From Cyathus striatus (taxonomy: Eukaryota > Basidiomycota > Agaricomycetes > Agaricales > Nidulariaceae): 64,000 nt of DNA. The notes below the pieces were generated by a model. That model saw nothing but the letters and a program-made list of their open reading frames with translations, was not told the origin of the DNA and ran no database searches. The stretch covers positions 3,782,001 to 3,846,000 of the forward strand of contig JAOVFP010000011.1 in NCBI GenBank assembly GCA_025738555.1. Reading direction: 5' to 3'. Positions 23,932 through 36,566 of the stretch are shown here, in pieces; position 1 is the stretch's first letter; each line of letters starts with the position of its first letter. The position numbers were made by a program, and so were the translations under genes.

Positions 23932-24208
23932 CTGTAGACTTTCGACCAACTGTTCAGTCACGTATCACACGACACTTTGAACTTGAACAGATGTCTCATT
24001 AATCATGCATCACAGAGCAATTTGAACAGTGGTATATCCAATTTGAATAGAGGTTAGGGTCTATTTTTCAGTGGCTCGCTTCACTTGCAAAAATTCTCAT
24101 GAACAGATAAACATTTCATCACACATTACAAAGAGCCATGAACAGAGGGTCCAACTGTTCATGGCTGTCATGCCAAAATCTCATGAATAGTTGGTCAAAA
24201 GTCTACAG
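23932..24208. mobile_element. TA-flanked MITE
   Basis: Left end CTGTAGACTTTCGACCAACT and right end (reverse complement) CTGTAGACTTTTGACCAACT differ at one of 20 positions, and both ends are flanked by TA (23930-23931, 24209-24210). Length 277 bp, no coding capacity. TA target duplication is typical of Tc1/mariner-type elements. Its ends resemble those of the larger unit at 24435-30480. Confidence 0.72.
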
Positions 24209-24782
24209 TACTGTACCAATATGATCAAGTGTTCACCACTTTTCAGTGTGACAGGCTTGGTCATTTGGACCATCTGATCAAAGGGCCATGTAAGGTGACA
24301 AAGATTGTAACTGTTCATGGAATGTTATGCAAGTGAAGCAAGCCACTGAAGATTTGACTTAACCTCAAATTTTTGTTGTACCTCTGTTCAAATGGCTCTG
24401 TGATACATAAAAAACATGACATATTGGTACAGTACTGTACCCTTTCAACCAACTGTTCAGTAATGCATCACATGATGCTGTGAACTTGAACAAATATATG
24501 TTTTGTCATGTGTCACAGCTCCCCATGAACAGAGGTACAAGGAGATATGTCATGAAAGTCAAATTTATCTTGGAAGGCATTAAGCCTTTTACGTCACAGT
24601 AATGCAGCATAAGGTAATTATAAGATACTACTGAATACATTTCAATGTGACTACAAGGCACTGTAAGGTACTGAAGGTCCCATAAGAACTCTTTAAAATT
24701 AAGGCACTATTGCAAGGCAATGCTAATATTATTTTAGTCCTGTATTCTATTACAATATGCCCATAATATAAATAAAGGAATA

Positions 24783-24820
24783 GGGCCGACAAGTGGCAAA
24801 GCCCACTACCATCAAAATTT
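24783..24820. repeat. Dispersed repeat, copy 1
   Basis: GGCCGACAAGTGGCAAAGCC and the following CACTACCATCAAAATTT recur, diverged, at 31916-31952. The repeat may be an old element edge. Confidence 0.5.
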
Positions 24821-25193
24821 AACTGGTTATTACTGCAGAAGAAATGCTGAAGAAATAATTTGATTACATTACATGATACACAGGCTGATGCAAAATTAAT
24901 AAGGATATTAATAAGGATACTAGTAGATATGTAAGTCCTTGTTCTGCAAAGACATCTATAAACCATTGTCTCAGCAGTGTGTTGTGTGAATGATTCAGGG
25001 AGAAATGGCTCAAACTTCATATTTACACAAAGATAGAACAAAGGGAAGAGAAAAGAAGCTGAAGCCATGACTCAGAGAGATGTTGATGGGTTGGAAAAGC
25101 ATTTAAGCTCCAAGTTGAGAATTGTCCCAATAGAATGCTGACAAGGAAGGGGGTGAGAAGTGTAGCAACAGTTGAGATGAATGTGGTCCAACA

Positions 25194-25988
25194 TTGAAAT
25201 GCCTTGAGGGAGCAGCACAGTCTAGCTTAGATCAAATCTGTGTTTGGAATAAAAGTTTCGATGAAGCACCAGTACTATGGCTTGCTGATATTGCATTATA
25301 CCTAACCAAAGAATTCCGAAATATTCATTTGAATATTCCTACCTTTCAGTTCAATGTTGATACCATATCTGAGTTGGTCAATCATTTGTTGGGTCAATTT
25401 ATATTTGTGTCAACAATAGTAAATTATATAGGAGAAGATAACCAGGTCTGTAATCCCACATAGCAGCTTGAAGATATCATGAAAGTTACTCCAGCACATT
25501 CACACTCAAGACTGTTTCAAAATCTTGATGTGCTTTACTTTACTATCTTGGTGAACAGTGGTGCCAAATATGATACTGTTATCTGTCTCCTGGGATACAT
25601 ATTAGCAACAGGAGGCATATTGTCACTCTCTCAGCTGGACATCATATGTTCTCTCCCAGCCATGACTGTGCTACTGCACCATGCCACTGAACAAGGATGT
25701 AACAACACATCCCTGGCTGCTATTGTCATACTTCAGAGCTCCACCACCATTAATGGCATACACTTGCTACTAGAGGGATGTTCAAAGAACAAAGAGCAGA
25801 GGAAGGCAGAGGAGAGGTGTAGTGCATGGTTTTTTGTTCCAGTGATGAACCATGTTTTCTGTATTGCCCCAGTGTACCACCGAACAACAGAACAGCTAGC
25901 ATCTAGCAATGGTGCTATGAGAAAGGATACACAGTATTGCTATCAATACATTCATATTTCACACTACTGCCCATGGTGTACAGGCTAA
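25194..25988 (+). pseudogene. NACHT-type NTPase gene fragment, broken
   Basis: The frame reads APVLWLADIALYLTKEF, then LVNHLLGQFIFVSTIVNYIG, an in-frame TAG at 25461-25463, then QLEDIMKVTP, LFQNLDVLYFTILVNS and ICLLGYILATGGILSLSQLD. This series (GQFIFVST, then LxxLY, then LSLSxLxxI) follows the region after the NACHT P-loop in fungal NACHT/STAND NTPases. The Walker A segment is absent and the sequence is cut upstream and downstream, so only a fragment remains. It lies inside the TIR-bounded unit, either captured by it or overrun by insertions. Family call from pattern recall only. Confidence 0.5.
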
Positions 25989-26201
25989 GGTTTCATATTT
26001 CATATAGTCAGCCATAGCACCACAACTCTTGCCAGTGTAGATCCCACCAAGCCTCCTTGTACCAGCTGCTAGCTAGGCACATTAATGGTGAGGTTTCCAT
26101 ATAGGGTGGGGAGAAGGCAAGCTTCAGTAGTGCTTGGTTACTCATTGTTGCCTGGATCTGCTGGATGATATATGTCCCCTCCTTATCAATAAAGTAGCAC
26201 T

Positions 26202-27365
26202 CAGTGTTGATCTTAAGGCATAAGGGTTATTAATGTTTAAGCCTTAGTTCCATCTTAAGGCTAAGCCTTAGCTTCAAATTTGAATGATTTTACCACTTAA
26301 TTAAGTCTTAGCTATATTGATCATCATAGTAATACATTTGTGACAAATATAGTAAGTGGAATTTCAATGATCATTAACTGCACAATATCCAAGAATAATT
26401 CTTCTGAGGCTTTAGGCAATGTCACAGGTAACCCATGGGTGTCTGGAGCTCAACCTGTATCCATTCCCATGGGTATCACAACTTGCAGGTTTTACTAATA
26501 CTTACATATTTCAGAATTTGAATAATATATAATGAATTAATTTGTATCACTTGAAGTAGATGTACAATAATATTTTGTAATAGCTATTTTGTACATAGCC
26601 AGAACTAGTATCTGTACACTAGCATGTGCAATGTTTGGGTGAAAGCAGCTGTATTTATTGTGCTATTTCCTGAATATAGGAGATATGAAATGCTTATTTT
26701 GTAGTGCTTGAATCAGACATGTGAATGTCCTGTATAATAGCTCATTTTGTACGTATATTACATGGGTATTCATATGCAAATATTCAAGAGCATCAAGTAA
26801 ACACTACTGTTTATATTGTACTATCTCCAGAATATAAGAGATACAGAATACCTATTTTGTAGCACTTGAACCAGATGTGTCAATATTATGTATAGTAGCT
26901 CATTTTGTACATAGGTAACATGGATATAAGTACGCGAAACAACAAAGGAGTCAAGCAATAACTACTGGTTGTATCATATCATCTTCAGAATCTAGGAAAT
27001 TCTACAAAATATAGAAGAATATTAATAAACATGTATCATGTACAATACACAGTGATATGGAGCAGGGAATATAGTGCATGTAGGTAGTATATCACAATGC
27101 AATATGTCTGTAAAAATACAAAAGGAGTGAGCATGATATAGAGAAGGAATCCTAATTTCTGTATACTGGGGAAGAGGCAGACATTATTATTTATAGAACC
27201 TAAATGAGACAGCCATAAAATATGAAGGTGACAACTTTGTGGATGATGTCATCTAGGCATAGGGCTTAATAATACTTAATATAAAGGCTTAATTAAGCCC
27301 TCTTTTTAAGTCTTACACCTTAACAATAATAATTGGGCTTATTAATGCCTTAAGAAACAACACTG
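26202..27365. mobile_element. Non-autonomous hAT-like element with 8-bp TSD
   Basis: A perfect 8-bp duplication GTAGCACT flanks the element (26194-26201 and 27366-27373). Ends are CAGTGTTGATCTTAAGGCAT on the left and CAGTGTTGTTTCTTAAGGCA (reverse) on the right, and internal TTAAGGC/GCCTTAA words recur near both ends. 1,164 bp with no transposase. An 8-bp TSD with a CAGTGTTG start fits the hAT superfamily. Nested in the 24435-30480 unit. Confidence 0.8.
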
Positions 27366-30300
27366 GTAGCACTTGCCTGGTGGCTTTATCAAAGAGGAAA
27401 CAAGGGGGTGAAGGTGTTAGTGTGCTGTGGTGGATAATGTACTGTATACTAGGCTACACAACAGCTGTGTGGTAGAATCCTGAATAGGCCAGGATGTTCT
27501 ATGGTGATAGGGAGAAGAAAGCTCAGTTGGAAGCTTTGGGTGTTGTCGTGGTTTGTGTGCTGGAAGTGATGTATAGGGAGGCCTGTGAAGGAGTGCATTA
27601 GAATAGGTGAATGAAGCTGGAAGGTAGTGGATCACGATATACCATCATGGTGGGGCCATGCAATCAATGAAAGCTAGCAGGTTGGCTTATGCCCATGGGG
27701 ACTAGATGCTTAACATTGTCGCTGAACCACATAGCAAGTATTGTAGGAGATGAGGGAGAGGAAGGTTAAGATCAATGTGCATATTTCCATTTTACTTCTT
27801 TGTTATGGTGGAGACTTATGTTGTGTTTGCATAGAGTAGGATACTATCTCCATCCCCATCTCCTCCATCAGCCAATGAGGATGATACTGTCAATACTCTG
27901 AAAAAAAAATGCAAGTACTACACCCATGCTTGCTAGCATGCAATCTCTGCATTCTAAAGTTCTTACTTCTTCAAGAAATATTTTGAAGGCAGGAACCCTC
28001 GAATTTATCAAAGAACAATCAAAGAAAGAAAAGCATGTACATTGTGCTGATGTTCAGAATCCTTCTTGGAGGTGCGTGCTCTTTCTTTTGTCTTATTTGT
28101 ATTTCTATTGAGTATGCTAGTAGATTGTTTTGGATTGCATGATCATAGGTCAGGAACTCTATAACAGTTTTCATGGATAACTTTTGTACTTTTATACAAT
28201 GGTTGCACAGATATTTTGCAGTTTAGATTAAATTTGTATTGTAGTGCAAGCAGATTAGTTGTACTTATGTCGAGATAAATAATGAATTTGTAGTTTTATT
28301 AGCATATCAACTCTGAATAAGGAGTATTCATTGTACTGAATTATTTCATTCAATTCAACCGTTACATGTCCATATAATATATTCCCTGAGTGCCATAGCT
28401 GAAGGGATGTTCATTGATGGGGATGTTGGGGATCAACATGAGAGGAGACAGTGTGGAACAACAGAGCAGTCACACATGTTGATTATGATGAAAGAACATT
28501 ATGGTAACCAATCACAAATGTCCTAAAAAGGCATCAGCCAATCAAAAGCCCTGAAAATGAGATCCTGAACATGATCCACAAATTGTCTTTTTAGGAAATC
28601 CAAACCTCCCCAAAACCCACTACCTCAAAAGGTAGTGGGAATATGATGTGAGTGCATTTATTGACTCTCAGACTGCCCTTGAATATATTGGTGGCTTCAG
28701 TATACTTCGCTAGCACACCATTATTCAGAAATTAATTAACAGTAGAAAGCTGAAAAATAATTAAATTACTGCAGTGGTTATATTTTATAAGGTTTGTGAC
28801 ATGGATAAACATCTTGAAGTGTTGAATCCTGTTGATAAGTAGCACTAGACAGAACTGCGGATGAGTCTGGATCACCTAAGCTTGACTGGACACAGCTTGG
28901 AGCTTAGGGCCAAGGCAATCCAAGATCCGGCTAAGCACTGACTAAACCAGTTGTCCAAGATATATAAAAGGGTGACACTGGTAAGAACTTTTTTTCCATC
29001 AAAGTTTCAATAGTTGGCTTAAGATTTTCAGGTAGGTAACATAACTTAAAGGTAAGTGTTCAATTAATTTGGTAAGTACCATTCTTGGTATCATGCATTT
29101 GCTTACATACATTACTTATTATACTCCATAGATAGTAGTATTGGTTGATATGTATGTATGTTGGATGAATACATTATGTGTTCACTTTAATTCTCCTCGA
29201 TTAGTTACACATATATCATAAACTTTGATTTAACTATATTACTATTTGGAACAAAATTATAAAGGGTTAAAAGCCATTGCATGATGTGAACTTCATTGTA
29301 AGATTCAGTAGTAAGCTTTGTAAGTCATCACATTCATTGTGGGGTATTATAGGACACTCAGCAAGTCTCTCAATGCCATTTAAGATTTCGTCCTCTTGGG
29401 GGGTACCAAATGCCTTAAGGCACTATAATGCACTGTAATGCATTGGATGACAAACTATGTTTTCATGACAATATTTAAAATCATAAAATAAAATCATTGC
29501 TATTTGTGAGAAATCCAGCTGAAAATAATTTAGTGATGAACAGATCCTCAATTTGTCATGCATCACACTGACCCTTGAACAGAGGGCCCAACTGTTCATT
29601 GTCATCACAGTGTAATTTGACAAAGAGTTGGTTGAAAGGGTACAGTAGTAGGTGTTGAAGACTCTGATAAAATCATGTGACAGCATATATTGTGGGGGTA
29701 AACACACATGGTAAATGATGTAGTGTACAGATTTAAATACAAAATATGTAGTACATAAAAGGGATAGCATAGTAGCATAGAATAAAATGGAAAACATACA
29801 AGTGAAACATAGTGGTGCAAGTGGGGATCATTGAGACATTTGAATATAGTTGTCTCAGTTATTCCAACAGTAGGAGCAGTAGAGTAGCCTTGTTGGTACA
29901 ATCCAATACTGAAGATTGCTCATTTATAAATGTTATATGGTACTTAACACTGTTTAACAGGTTGTCACCATTGTGAGGAAAAGGAACAACTCACAAGGCA
30001 CCTACAGGCTACAGGCTGTGAAGGGCAGGAAGTACAAACTGAAATCTAACAAGACATGCAGCAGGTGTCAGCCAGAGGTAATAATAAGCAAGCCATGCCT
30101 GGTGTGGGCTTGGGGAAGAGGAAGCCTTGACTCAGGCCAGCATGAAGGTGATAATGTAGTGGACTAACAACAAAGAACAGTATGTACAGTATGTATGGTA
30201 CAATGAGCTATCTACATAGAGATGCTTGTATGTGTTATAATCCAAATGGTCCACACAATCTGTTCACTTCAACAAACACAACTCTGGTGACAAAAATGAA

Positions 30301-30480
30301 CAGCTGGACCAAAGTGGGACCACAAATGGAGACAATTTTAATTTATAATTTATAATATTTCCTTGTACTTCTGTTCAAACTTCACACAGCTCTGTGACAC
30401 ATGATGCAAGGCATAAGAAATTGTTCATGTTCACGGCATCGTTTGACGCGTTACTAAACAGTTTGGTCGAAAGGGTGCAG
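27366..30480. other. AT-rich stretch without supported gene
   Basis: About 3 kb with no recognisable coding sequence. Contains the repeat at 28496-28643 and a second reverse TIR-like end at 29600-29645. Small open frames here show no motif. Confidence 0.45.
28496..28643. repeat. Dispersed repeat shared with 50256-50402
   Basis: About 148 bases beginning ATTATGGTAACCAATCAC and ending in a hairpin CCCACTACCT...AGGTAGTGGG, with a diverged second copy near 50.3 kb. The other copy begins TGTTACGGTAACCG, which looks like an LTR start, so these may be LTR remnants. Confidence 0.55.
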
Positions 30481-30839
30481 TAGAATGAATACAAGTACTT
30501 ACTAACACAAGAGAAGACCTACCATTGCATGCGGGCTAACGCATGTACATTCCGTGGATCACATTAAGTAACCAATAGGCCACAAAGCATAGAATGTCAT
30601 ATCATATCGCCACGAACAGCGGGCGGATCCACAGGTTAGCACGACAGCTGGCGTAATAGCCTCTCTGCGAAGCAGAGCCAGTCGCAGTCCGAGGGTATAA
30701 GCAATAGCAGCAGCGGAAGAAATCCCGATAAAAATTCCATCAATCTAGAGCAAAAGTGTGCAGAACAGTCGTACAATGAATCATTTGATAGTTTATATCC
30801 CCAAAAGCAAACACGCCACACCAAATAGAAGGCAACCAA

Positions 30840-31704
30840 TCACTCATCATCGTCCTCCTTCGCCAGCAAGCCAAGGAGCGAAGAGTCCAATCCACCTAAT
30901 GCATGTATTCAGTCATTTGATGTGAAGAAGAGTAAACGAAGGGCGTACGTCCGATGCTACTACTATGCTTCCCCTTATAAGCCGAGATGATGGGGCTAGG
31001 GGTAGCAAGCACCCCCACTGTCGATGTAGATGTGTTTGGCGAGGGTGACAGAACGCTGTACTGCAGCATGCGGGAGGGCGTCGACACCGGCGAGGCAGGA
31101 TATGTGCTGCTCGTCGACATCCCAAGCGAAGTGCTAGCACTAGGTGAGAACGCGAAAGCTTTTTGTGGTAAAGGCGTAGTCTGCACGAAAGGTCAGTTAT
31201 GCGATACACGTAGGGAGGTACGAGACATACGGAAGGCGAAACGGGAAGCTTGAAAGCTCGTTTAGGCGTGACAGGTGCCGACGCAGATGTTCTCTTCTTG
31301 TTGTGTGCAGGGGACTGGATAGGAGAGAAGGGAGCGCGGGGGTACCGTATCGCATAGATACTCTGCAACATATTGAACCCGAAAATGCCTGCTATAGCAA
31401 CCTCTACACAAACCCAAACGAAACCAGTCAGCACAACCGCTCTTTCTTACAGCAATACGAACGACATACCAAATCTACAAACCCATAACACAAGCCACTC
31501 CATGGTCCACTGCTCATGGTGGCTCTCCTTGAGAACAACGCGCACCGCATTGAATATACCCGGCACAGGTAGCAAATGCGATAAAACCACAGTAGCGAGA
31601 AAACAGAACGTGTTTATTCGTAGTCTCTGGATGGCTTCTGCGCGGTAGGGCTTGAAGTGGTTCGAGATGGCTGATAGCGCTGAGGACAGCGATATGTTGG
31701 ACAT
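30840..31704 (-). CDS. POM34: Nucleoporin POM34 (NPCC family)
   Basis: Exons 31451-31704, 31231-31403, 30949-31180 and 30840-30895. Introns are 47-53 nt, GT-AG. The product starts MSNISLSSALSAIS; HFKPYRAEAIQRLRINTFCF leads into a first membrane span (FLATVVLSHLLPVPGIFNAV), a second span follows (EVAIAGIFGFNMLQSIYAI), then the hallmark AIRYP and a Ser/Pro-rich nucleoplasmic tail (SPSPNTSTS, SAYKGKHSSSIGR) ending LLGLLAKEDDDE. Two spans plus AIRYP fit the POM34 membrane ring nucleoporin, which anchors the nuclear pore together with POM152. An upstream in-frame ATG at 31863 would add 53 residues, including an extra hydrophobic stretch not expected in the family, so the inner ATG was chosen. Confidence 0.76.
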
Positions 31705-32703
31705 TGTACTAGAGGTTAGGCGGCGGCGGCGTGCTTTTTGGTAGATATGTTGTAAAATGAGAAGAAACTGGAGGATAGGGGAGAGGAGAGAGAGAAAATC
31801 GTGAGGATCGTCGAGGTCGTCGTTGGCGAGGCAACTCGACGTTTCGAACCGGCGAAATTTCAAAAATGGTACTTATTCGATCACGTGCAAGCTGATAAAT
31901 TGAAAATAATAATAAGGCCGACAAGCGGCACAGCCCACTCCCTCAACAATTTTATCAGTAAGAGATACTGAATTACAGGAAGCCTAAATTATGAAGTTGA
32001 TTGCCCCTTGTTTGTGCTAGGAGGTCTCATAAGCGGTAAGCTTTTTAAAGAAAAGTTCAACAAAAGTAATCCACAGGTACTGTAAATCCAGACAAGCAAC
32101 TGTTATTTAGTGTAGTAAGTGAAGAAGACACATCCAAGTCTTTCTCAAGAGCAATCATAACAATAGAGAGAGTAGAGAAAACATTGTAAAATTTAAAGAT
32201 TTTATTATATACACAAGTAAGAGTCTTGAATACCACAACCACTGCCTATATGGTCTTCAGCTGCTTTATTCCTTGGTTTGAAAACACCTTTGAATATGCT
32301 TGGACACCTGAGATTAAATATCAATAAGACAACCTTATAGTTGTTACAAGACAAGAGAGCATATTACTCATGGTAAAAGCAAAGATGAATATTCATGACT
32401 AGGTTCAATAACATGTTCTAGTTTTGGAAACTTTATTGTACTTCATGAAACATTCCAGAACAAATGACTCAGGGCCTGAAAAAATTTTCTCATCATGCTA
32501 TCGGAAGAGGTACCCCACGAGAGAATGTGACATGCAGTACCTCCACGGTATCACTGGTGGTAGAGATACCAGCTACCTGCGAGATATTACATGTAATAGC
32601 GTAGTACCCAGTACAATGATGTGAACTTAGCCACCACATTTGCCACACCATGCCATTAAAGAGCAACAAGCTTGAACACCGAAAAACATGATACGTTAGG
32701 CAC
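31705..32703. other. Spacer between POM34 and Plavaka-type element
   Basis: About 1 kb. Holds the POM34 promoter side and the dispersed repeat at 31916-31952; nothing else supported. Confidence 0.4.
31916..31952. repeat. Dispersed repeat, copy 2
   Basis: GGCCGACAAGCGGCACAGCC then CACTCCCTCAACAATTTT is a diverged copy of 24783-24820. Confidence 0.5.
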
Positions 32704-32727
32704 CATCAGTAAAACATGCATGACTTT
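32704..32727 (+). repeat. Left terminal inverted repeat
   Basis: CATCAGTAAAACATGCATGA followed by CTTT; pairs with 39321-39344 at 23 of 24 positions. Confidence 0.8.
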
Positions 32728-32957
32728 TTGTGCCTTTGACTTTCACATGTGTCTTTGACTTTGAGATTTCAATGTGGTCTTTTACTTTTTTGTCTTTCAG
32801 TGTCTTTCATAGACTTTTACTTTGACATGAATGTCAACCTTTGAGTGCTTGGAGCTTTAAGTGAAGTCTTTTAGCTTTGGTATATTTCACTGCTATTCAA
32901 TACACTAATAATACAGTTCCATCAAAATATACTACTAGTAATGTAATAAGTACATAG

Positions 32958-35900
32958 TTAAAAGGCTATCTCATGACTATGGTGATCTGCATATTTATTA
33001 ACAAAATAAAGAGCAAATGCATGAAGGGAGTCACTATCTGTCATATCATGTGGAACAAAACTGTCTCCATAAACTGGTATCAGATGAGCATTACGAAGAA
33101 TTGTGTCAATATGAATGATGGAAGAAACTCGATGCTGATGTGCATCAAATTGTGGCTCTACCCTCCACAAACCTGTGTTCCCACAAGGAGAATCACCATA
33201 TGTTTCAAACCAGTGGACCAATGCACAGTGGTACTCCACATCATTGTACATAAATGAAAGAAATATATGAACTTGAGCAGCATTTAACCCTTGAAAGCCA
33301 CTGTAATCTTGATCCTTTCCAACATATACACGGTCATGTCTTGGGTTTGCATGACACCATGATGGCTTTGCATGAATTATCATGCGACGCATGCCTCCAA
33401 TTCCAGATAGATCACTGGGAGCATAGAATAGGGATATTGCAGAATGGAAAACATTCACTGTTGTGTGAGGGTTAACATATGGGCAAACATCCAAATCAAC
33501 TTCCATGCCCATAATATCTGATTCCAGATATAGCTGATCATAGAGGAACCGGCGTACATATTCAGTGAGGTGTGGCATGTTTAAAACAAGTCCTAGACGA
33601 TCCAGGGTTTTTGGATAACCAGCAACTGTGCAAATTTTAAGTATATGAATAAATGAAAATAATAATAAATGCACCTGGTCAACCTGGAAGTCTTACATCT
33701 CCTTCTGATCTAATGCCACTGTCATCTGCTTCTTCTTCATCACCACAATCAGTGGTCTTGTCAATAGACAGGGTAGGGAGTGTTGATGTCATTGCAAATG
33801 TTCCAGGAATAATCCCACATGATTGGAGCTCAACATGAAAAGCACTTAGCTTGTCAAGTCTTTCATTTGTAAGAAGCATTTGACCAAGTGCATTGTGATG
33901 ATTAGAGCGACGCCATGGTTCCTTGACAGCCTTAATATGCTTGGACTCTGTAATGGATGAGCATAGTCCATTTGGAGCACCAAACTGCTGTATAAGCCAT
34001 CGGTAATGGACCATTGAGTGCTGTCAGGGTAATGAAATAACACCTGAGTCACGGCAACCAGTCTCAATAAAAATCTTGCGTTCACAATGAAAATCTTTAA
34101 CAATTTCATCGATTTTCATAAGAGTTTGTTCATTGATTATGGAGTGGCAGACAAAATAGCAGAATTCCAAGAACAAAGCAAGTGTGCAGACCATCTGATC
34201 AGGTACCAACCCAGCAATTGCAGGGAGGAAAACTTTCATCAATGCTTTGGAATCATCACCAGTCCACTGTTTAAATTTACAACCTTGATGAAAGTTGCAC
34301 AGGCCTGGAAATGGTGGTACTACATCAATTCTATAATAAAACCATTCACTTCAACTGGTATAAATGTTTAATATATAAGATTTACACACTGTTTATCAAT
34401 CTGGTCCAGAATTCTCTTTGCCTCTCTCTTATCATATGTAATATTGATGTACTTAACAACCCAATCAACTAAATGATCCTTAAATGTCCATTTGATGAGT
34501 TGATGAAGAAGATCAGGAGCTAATAGCTCATGGATGTCAGCTCGTGGGAAGTCAGCAGTGAATGGCTAATGTCATGTAAATTAATAATACAACAAAGTTA
34601 AGAACAATAAACATACTATAATATCTGCAATAATACCATATCCATCCCACAAATGTTTTGCATTACCACCTGCCCCTTCATAGTAGTCTTTGGTAATTTC
34701 AAATGACTGAGGGAATGCATCTTCATCATTGTCAAGATTGTTTGGAAGTGAAGTACATCTAAAGAGAGGTTAGATCTCAATATGTGTCAATGATCATAGT
34801 CAGACTTGAATATAGAGCTTACTTTGTGCACCAGCCTGAGACCACACATGCCAGAAGGCATTGCTCTGGGTAATCAGCTATATATGGACCTAAACCATAT
34901 ATAACACAATAGAAATAACCATTGCCACAATGTGTTATTTTGGGTTTCTTCATCCAAGGTTTCAATGATTGAAGAATACATCTGAGTGAGGAGTGGAAGA
35001 GTTGGCATCGAAATTTTCGAAATTCTGTACTATTCTCAAACTCCTGATCTGCTATTTATATTATTGGTCAATGTCTGGCATTTGTGTTGTGATTAACATA
35101 CTCACTCTTTGGGATAGCAAGGAATCCAATAACTGCAACTGCATTATGATGTGCACGGTGAACATGATTTTGTACATTTCCAAGTGATGCATAAAGTGGG
35201 TAGTACTCATTTTGCCCTGTTGCAACAGAAACCGTAGTCTTGTCACTTCCAAGTATGACAGGTGCAAACATGGCACCATGTGTTTCAGGATCTTCAGCTA
35301 TTTTATCCTGTCAAAGATTCACATGTCAGACATGTATAGATATTAAATACTTGCAAGAGAGATGTCTGAACACATACTGCTTGATCCCATGCCCAATTAC
35401 CTGACATAAAGTCACAATATTGTCATTGACCATCTGGCCCCTTAACTCGCTTTGGTGTGAAATCCATTTCACTTGCAAGGTCAGCATTTCCTATCTGAGC
35501 TTCCATGACAGCAAGAGGGTCACGAAACCAGACCTCATATGGTTTTCTCATCCAAGAAGGAGAATCTGAATTAATTTCACCTGCATACTGTACTGTAAAT
35601 GCTTGCCATGGAATGTCTGCACTCGGAATAGCATCTATTGTATCATACAAATCCTTAGAGCCAGAGTATGGAGCACTGATGTCTGGCATGTTTCGTTCAT
35701 TAAAGTGAGTCCAGACATCCATAATCGAGTTGATTTCAGATGCTGACATCTGTATCTTCTTGTAAATGAGTTCTGCGAGCTCAAACTCTTCAATATCTTC
35801 AAATGGATAAGTTGATATGTCATCGGGTTGACCATCTGCAAGGCTTGAAGACTTGGAAGGGGGAGGTGCTCCATCAGGTAGGTCATATCCATTTTCATCA

Positions 35901-36215
35901 CAACGCCGTGCTACAGAGAGTGAACATAAGTGAGAGTGGTTAAGATTAATAATATAAAGAATGCACCATCAAGATACGGATGTTCCCTAATATAAGTACC
36001 TGAAGGTTGATGTCTGGTCCAGGATGGTTGTGGATGTGGGTGTTCTGGGTTCATGGGGGAGCTAGGCAAGTATGGCATAGTAGGATTGCCAGGAAGATAT
36101 TCAGGAATTGGTGAGGGTATGTGTCGATTTTGCGGGTTGAATTTGCAAGACAGTTTATGTTGTGTAAGACCACTGGGATTGCGACAGATTTTGGTGCATC
36201 CTGGATATGTACATA
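32958..36215 (-). pseudogene. Plavaka-type transposase, inactivated
   Basis: Read from about 36215 downward: an N-terminal C2H2 finger CTYPGCTKICRNPSGLTQHK, then SWMRKPYEVWFRDPL, HGAMFAPVILGSDKTTVSVA, GQNEYYPLYASLGNVQN, LPAIAGLVPDQMV, MVHYRWLIQQFGAPNGLCSS, ITESKHIKAVKEPWRRSNHH, and a C-terminal HWFETYGDSPCG...SSIIHIDTILRNAHLIPVYG ending FVNKYADHHSHEIAF. This order is that of Plavaka (KDZ clade) transposases as I know them. Short introns interrupt it. In-frame TGA stops occur after KGPDGQ (35423-35425) and after VISLP (34024-34026), both at positions where an Arg codon CGA would fit. A C-to-T origin is therefore likely. The protein would cut and paste the element; this copy cannot. Confidence 0.78.
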
Positions 36216-36566
36216 TGTACTGCTGTAGTGAATGATGATGTCAATGCATGAAGTTGGAGGATACTATCATTGTATTGAGAGTGTTGGTATGTGAGTAACA
36301 AAATGTAGATAACGATCAGTCAGTAAAACCATAAATGGCACTGAGTAATGGAGTCTAGAGCTTCAGGGGAATTCCATCCAAAAATGAAGTGGCGAGACAA
36401 GGCGAGACAATGAGCAGCATACTAACACATGATCATGCCACATAAACAATCGGCACAAGTCCCCCAACTCCCCAACTTCCCCACTCCCCAACTGCCTCCC
36501 AACTTCATTTTATCCCTATCCCATCCTTTACACCTCTGACATTTTCCTTCCACCGCATCGATAGTA
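36216..36566. promoter_or_regulatory. Shared divergent promoter region of transposon genes
   Basis: About 350 bases between the start regions of the two divergent genes. It includes a C-rich tract of CCCCAACT words at about 36460-36500. No TATA box was confirmed; the role is inferred from position. Confidence 0.35.

Larger units (their letters stand above)
24435..30480. mobile_element. About 6 kb TIR-bounded, TA-flanked unit
   Basis: Left end CTGTACCCTTTCAACCAACT continues GTTCAGTAATGCATCACATG; the right end read in reverse is CTGCACCCTTTCGACCAAAC then TGTTTAGTAACGCGTCAAAC. Similarity continues for at least about 70 bases (GATGCTGTGAACTTGAACAA against GATGCCGTGAACATGAACAA). TA flanks both ends (24433-24434, 30481-30482). 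A second reverse end of the same kind stops at 29645, also before TA, so nested or composite structure is likely. The inside is AT-rich, with a broken NACHT-like fragment (25194-25988), a nested hAT-like element (26202-27365) and no recognisable transposase. Could also be two unrelated family members flanking other DNA. Confidence 0.5.

Noticed and set aside
24628..25068. 146-residue minus-strand frame in the AT-rich island
   Set aside because: It is Cys/Leu/Tyr-rich without domain pattern, overlaps the dispersed repeat at 24783, and is likely chance.
24435..29645. Shorter version of the TIR-boun­ded unit ending at 29645
   Set aside because: The end at 29645 matches only over the first 20 or so bases, whereas the end at 30480 matches the left end for about 70 bases; the longer unit is preferred, though nesting cannot be excluded.
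31705..31863. N-terminal extension of POM34 from the ATG at 31863
   Set aside because: It would add a further hydrophobic stretch and Arg-rich segment not expected in the family; the inner ATG gives a normal start.
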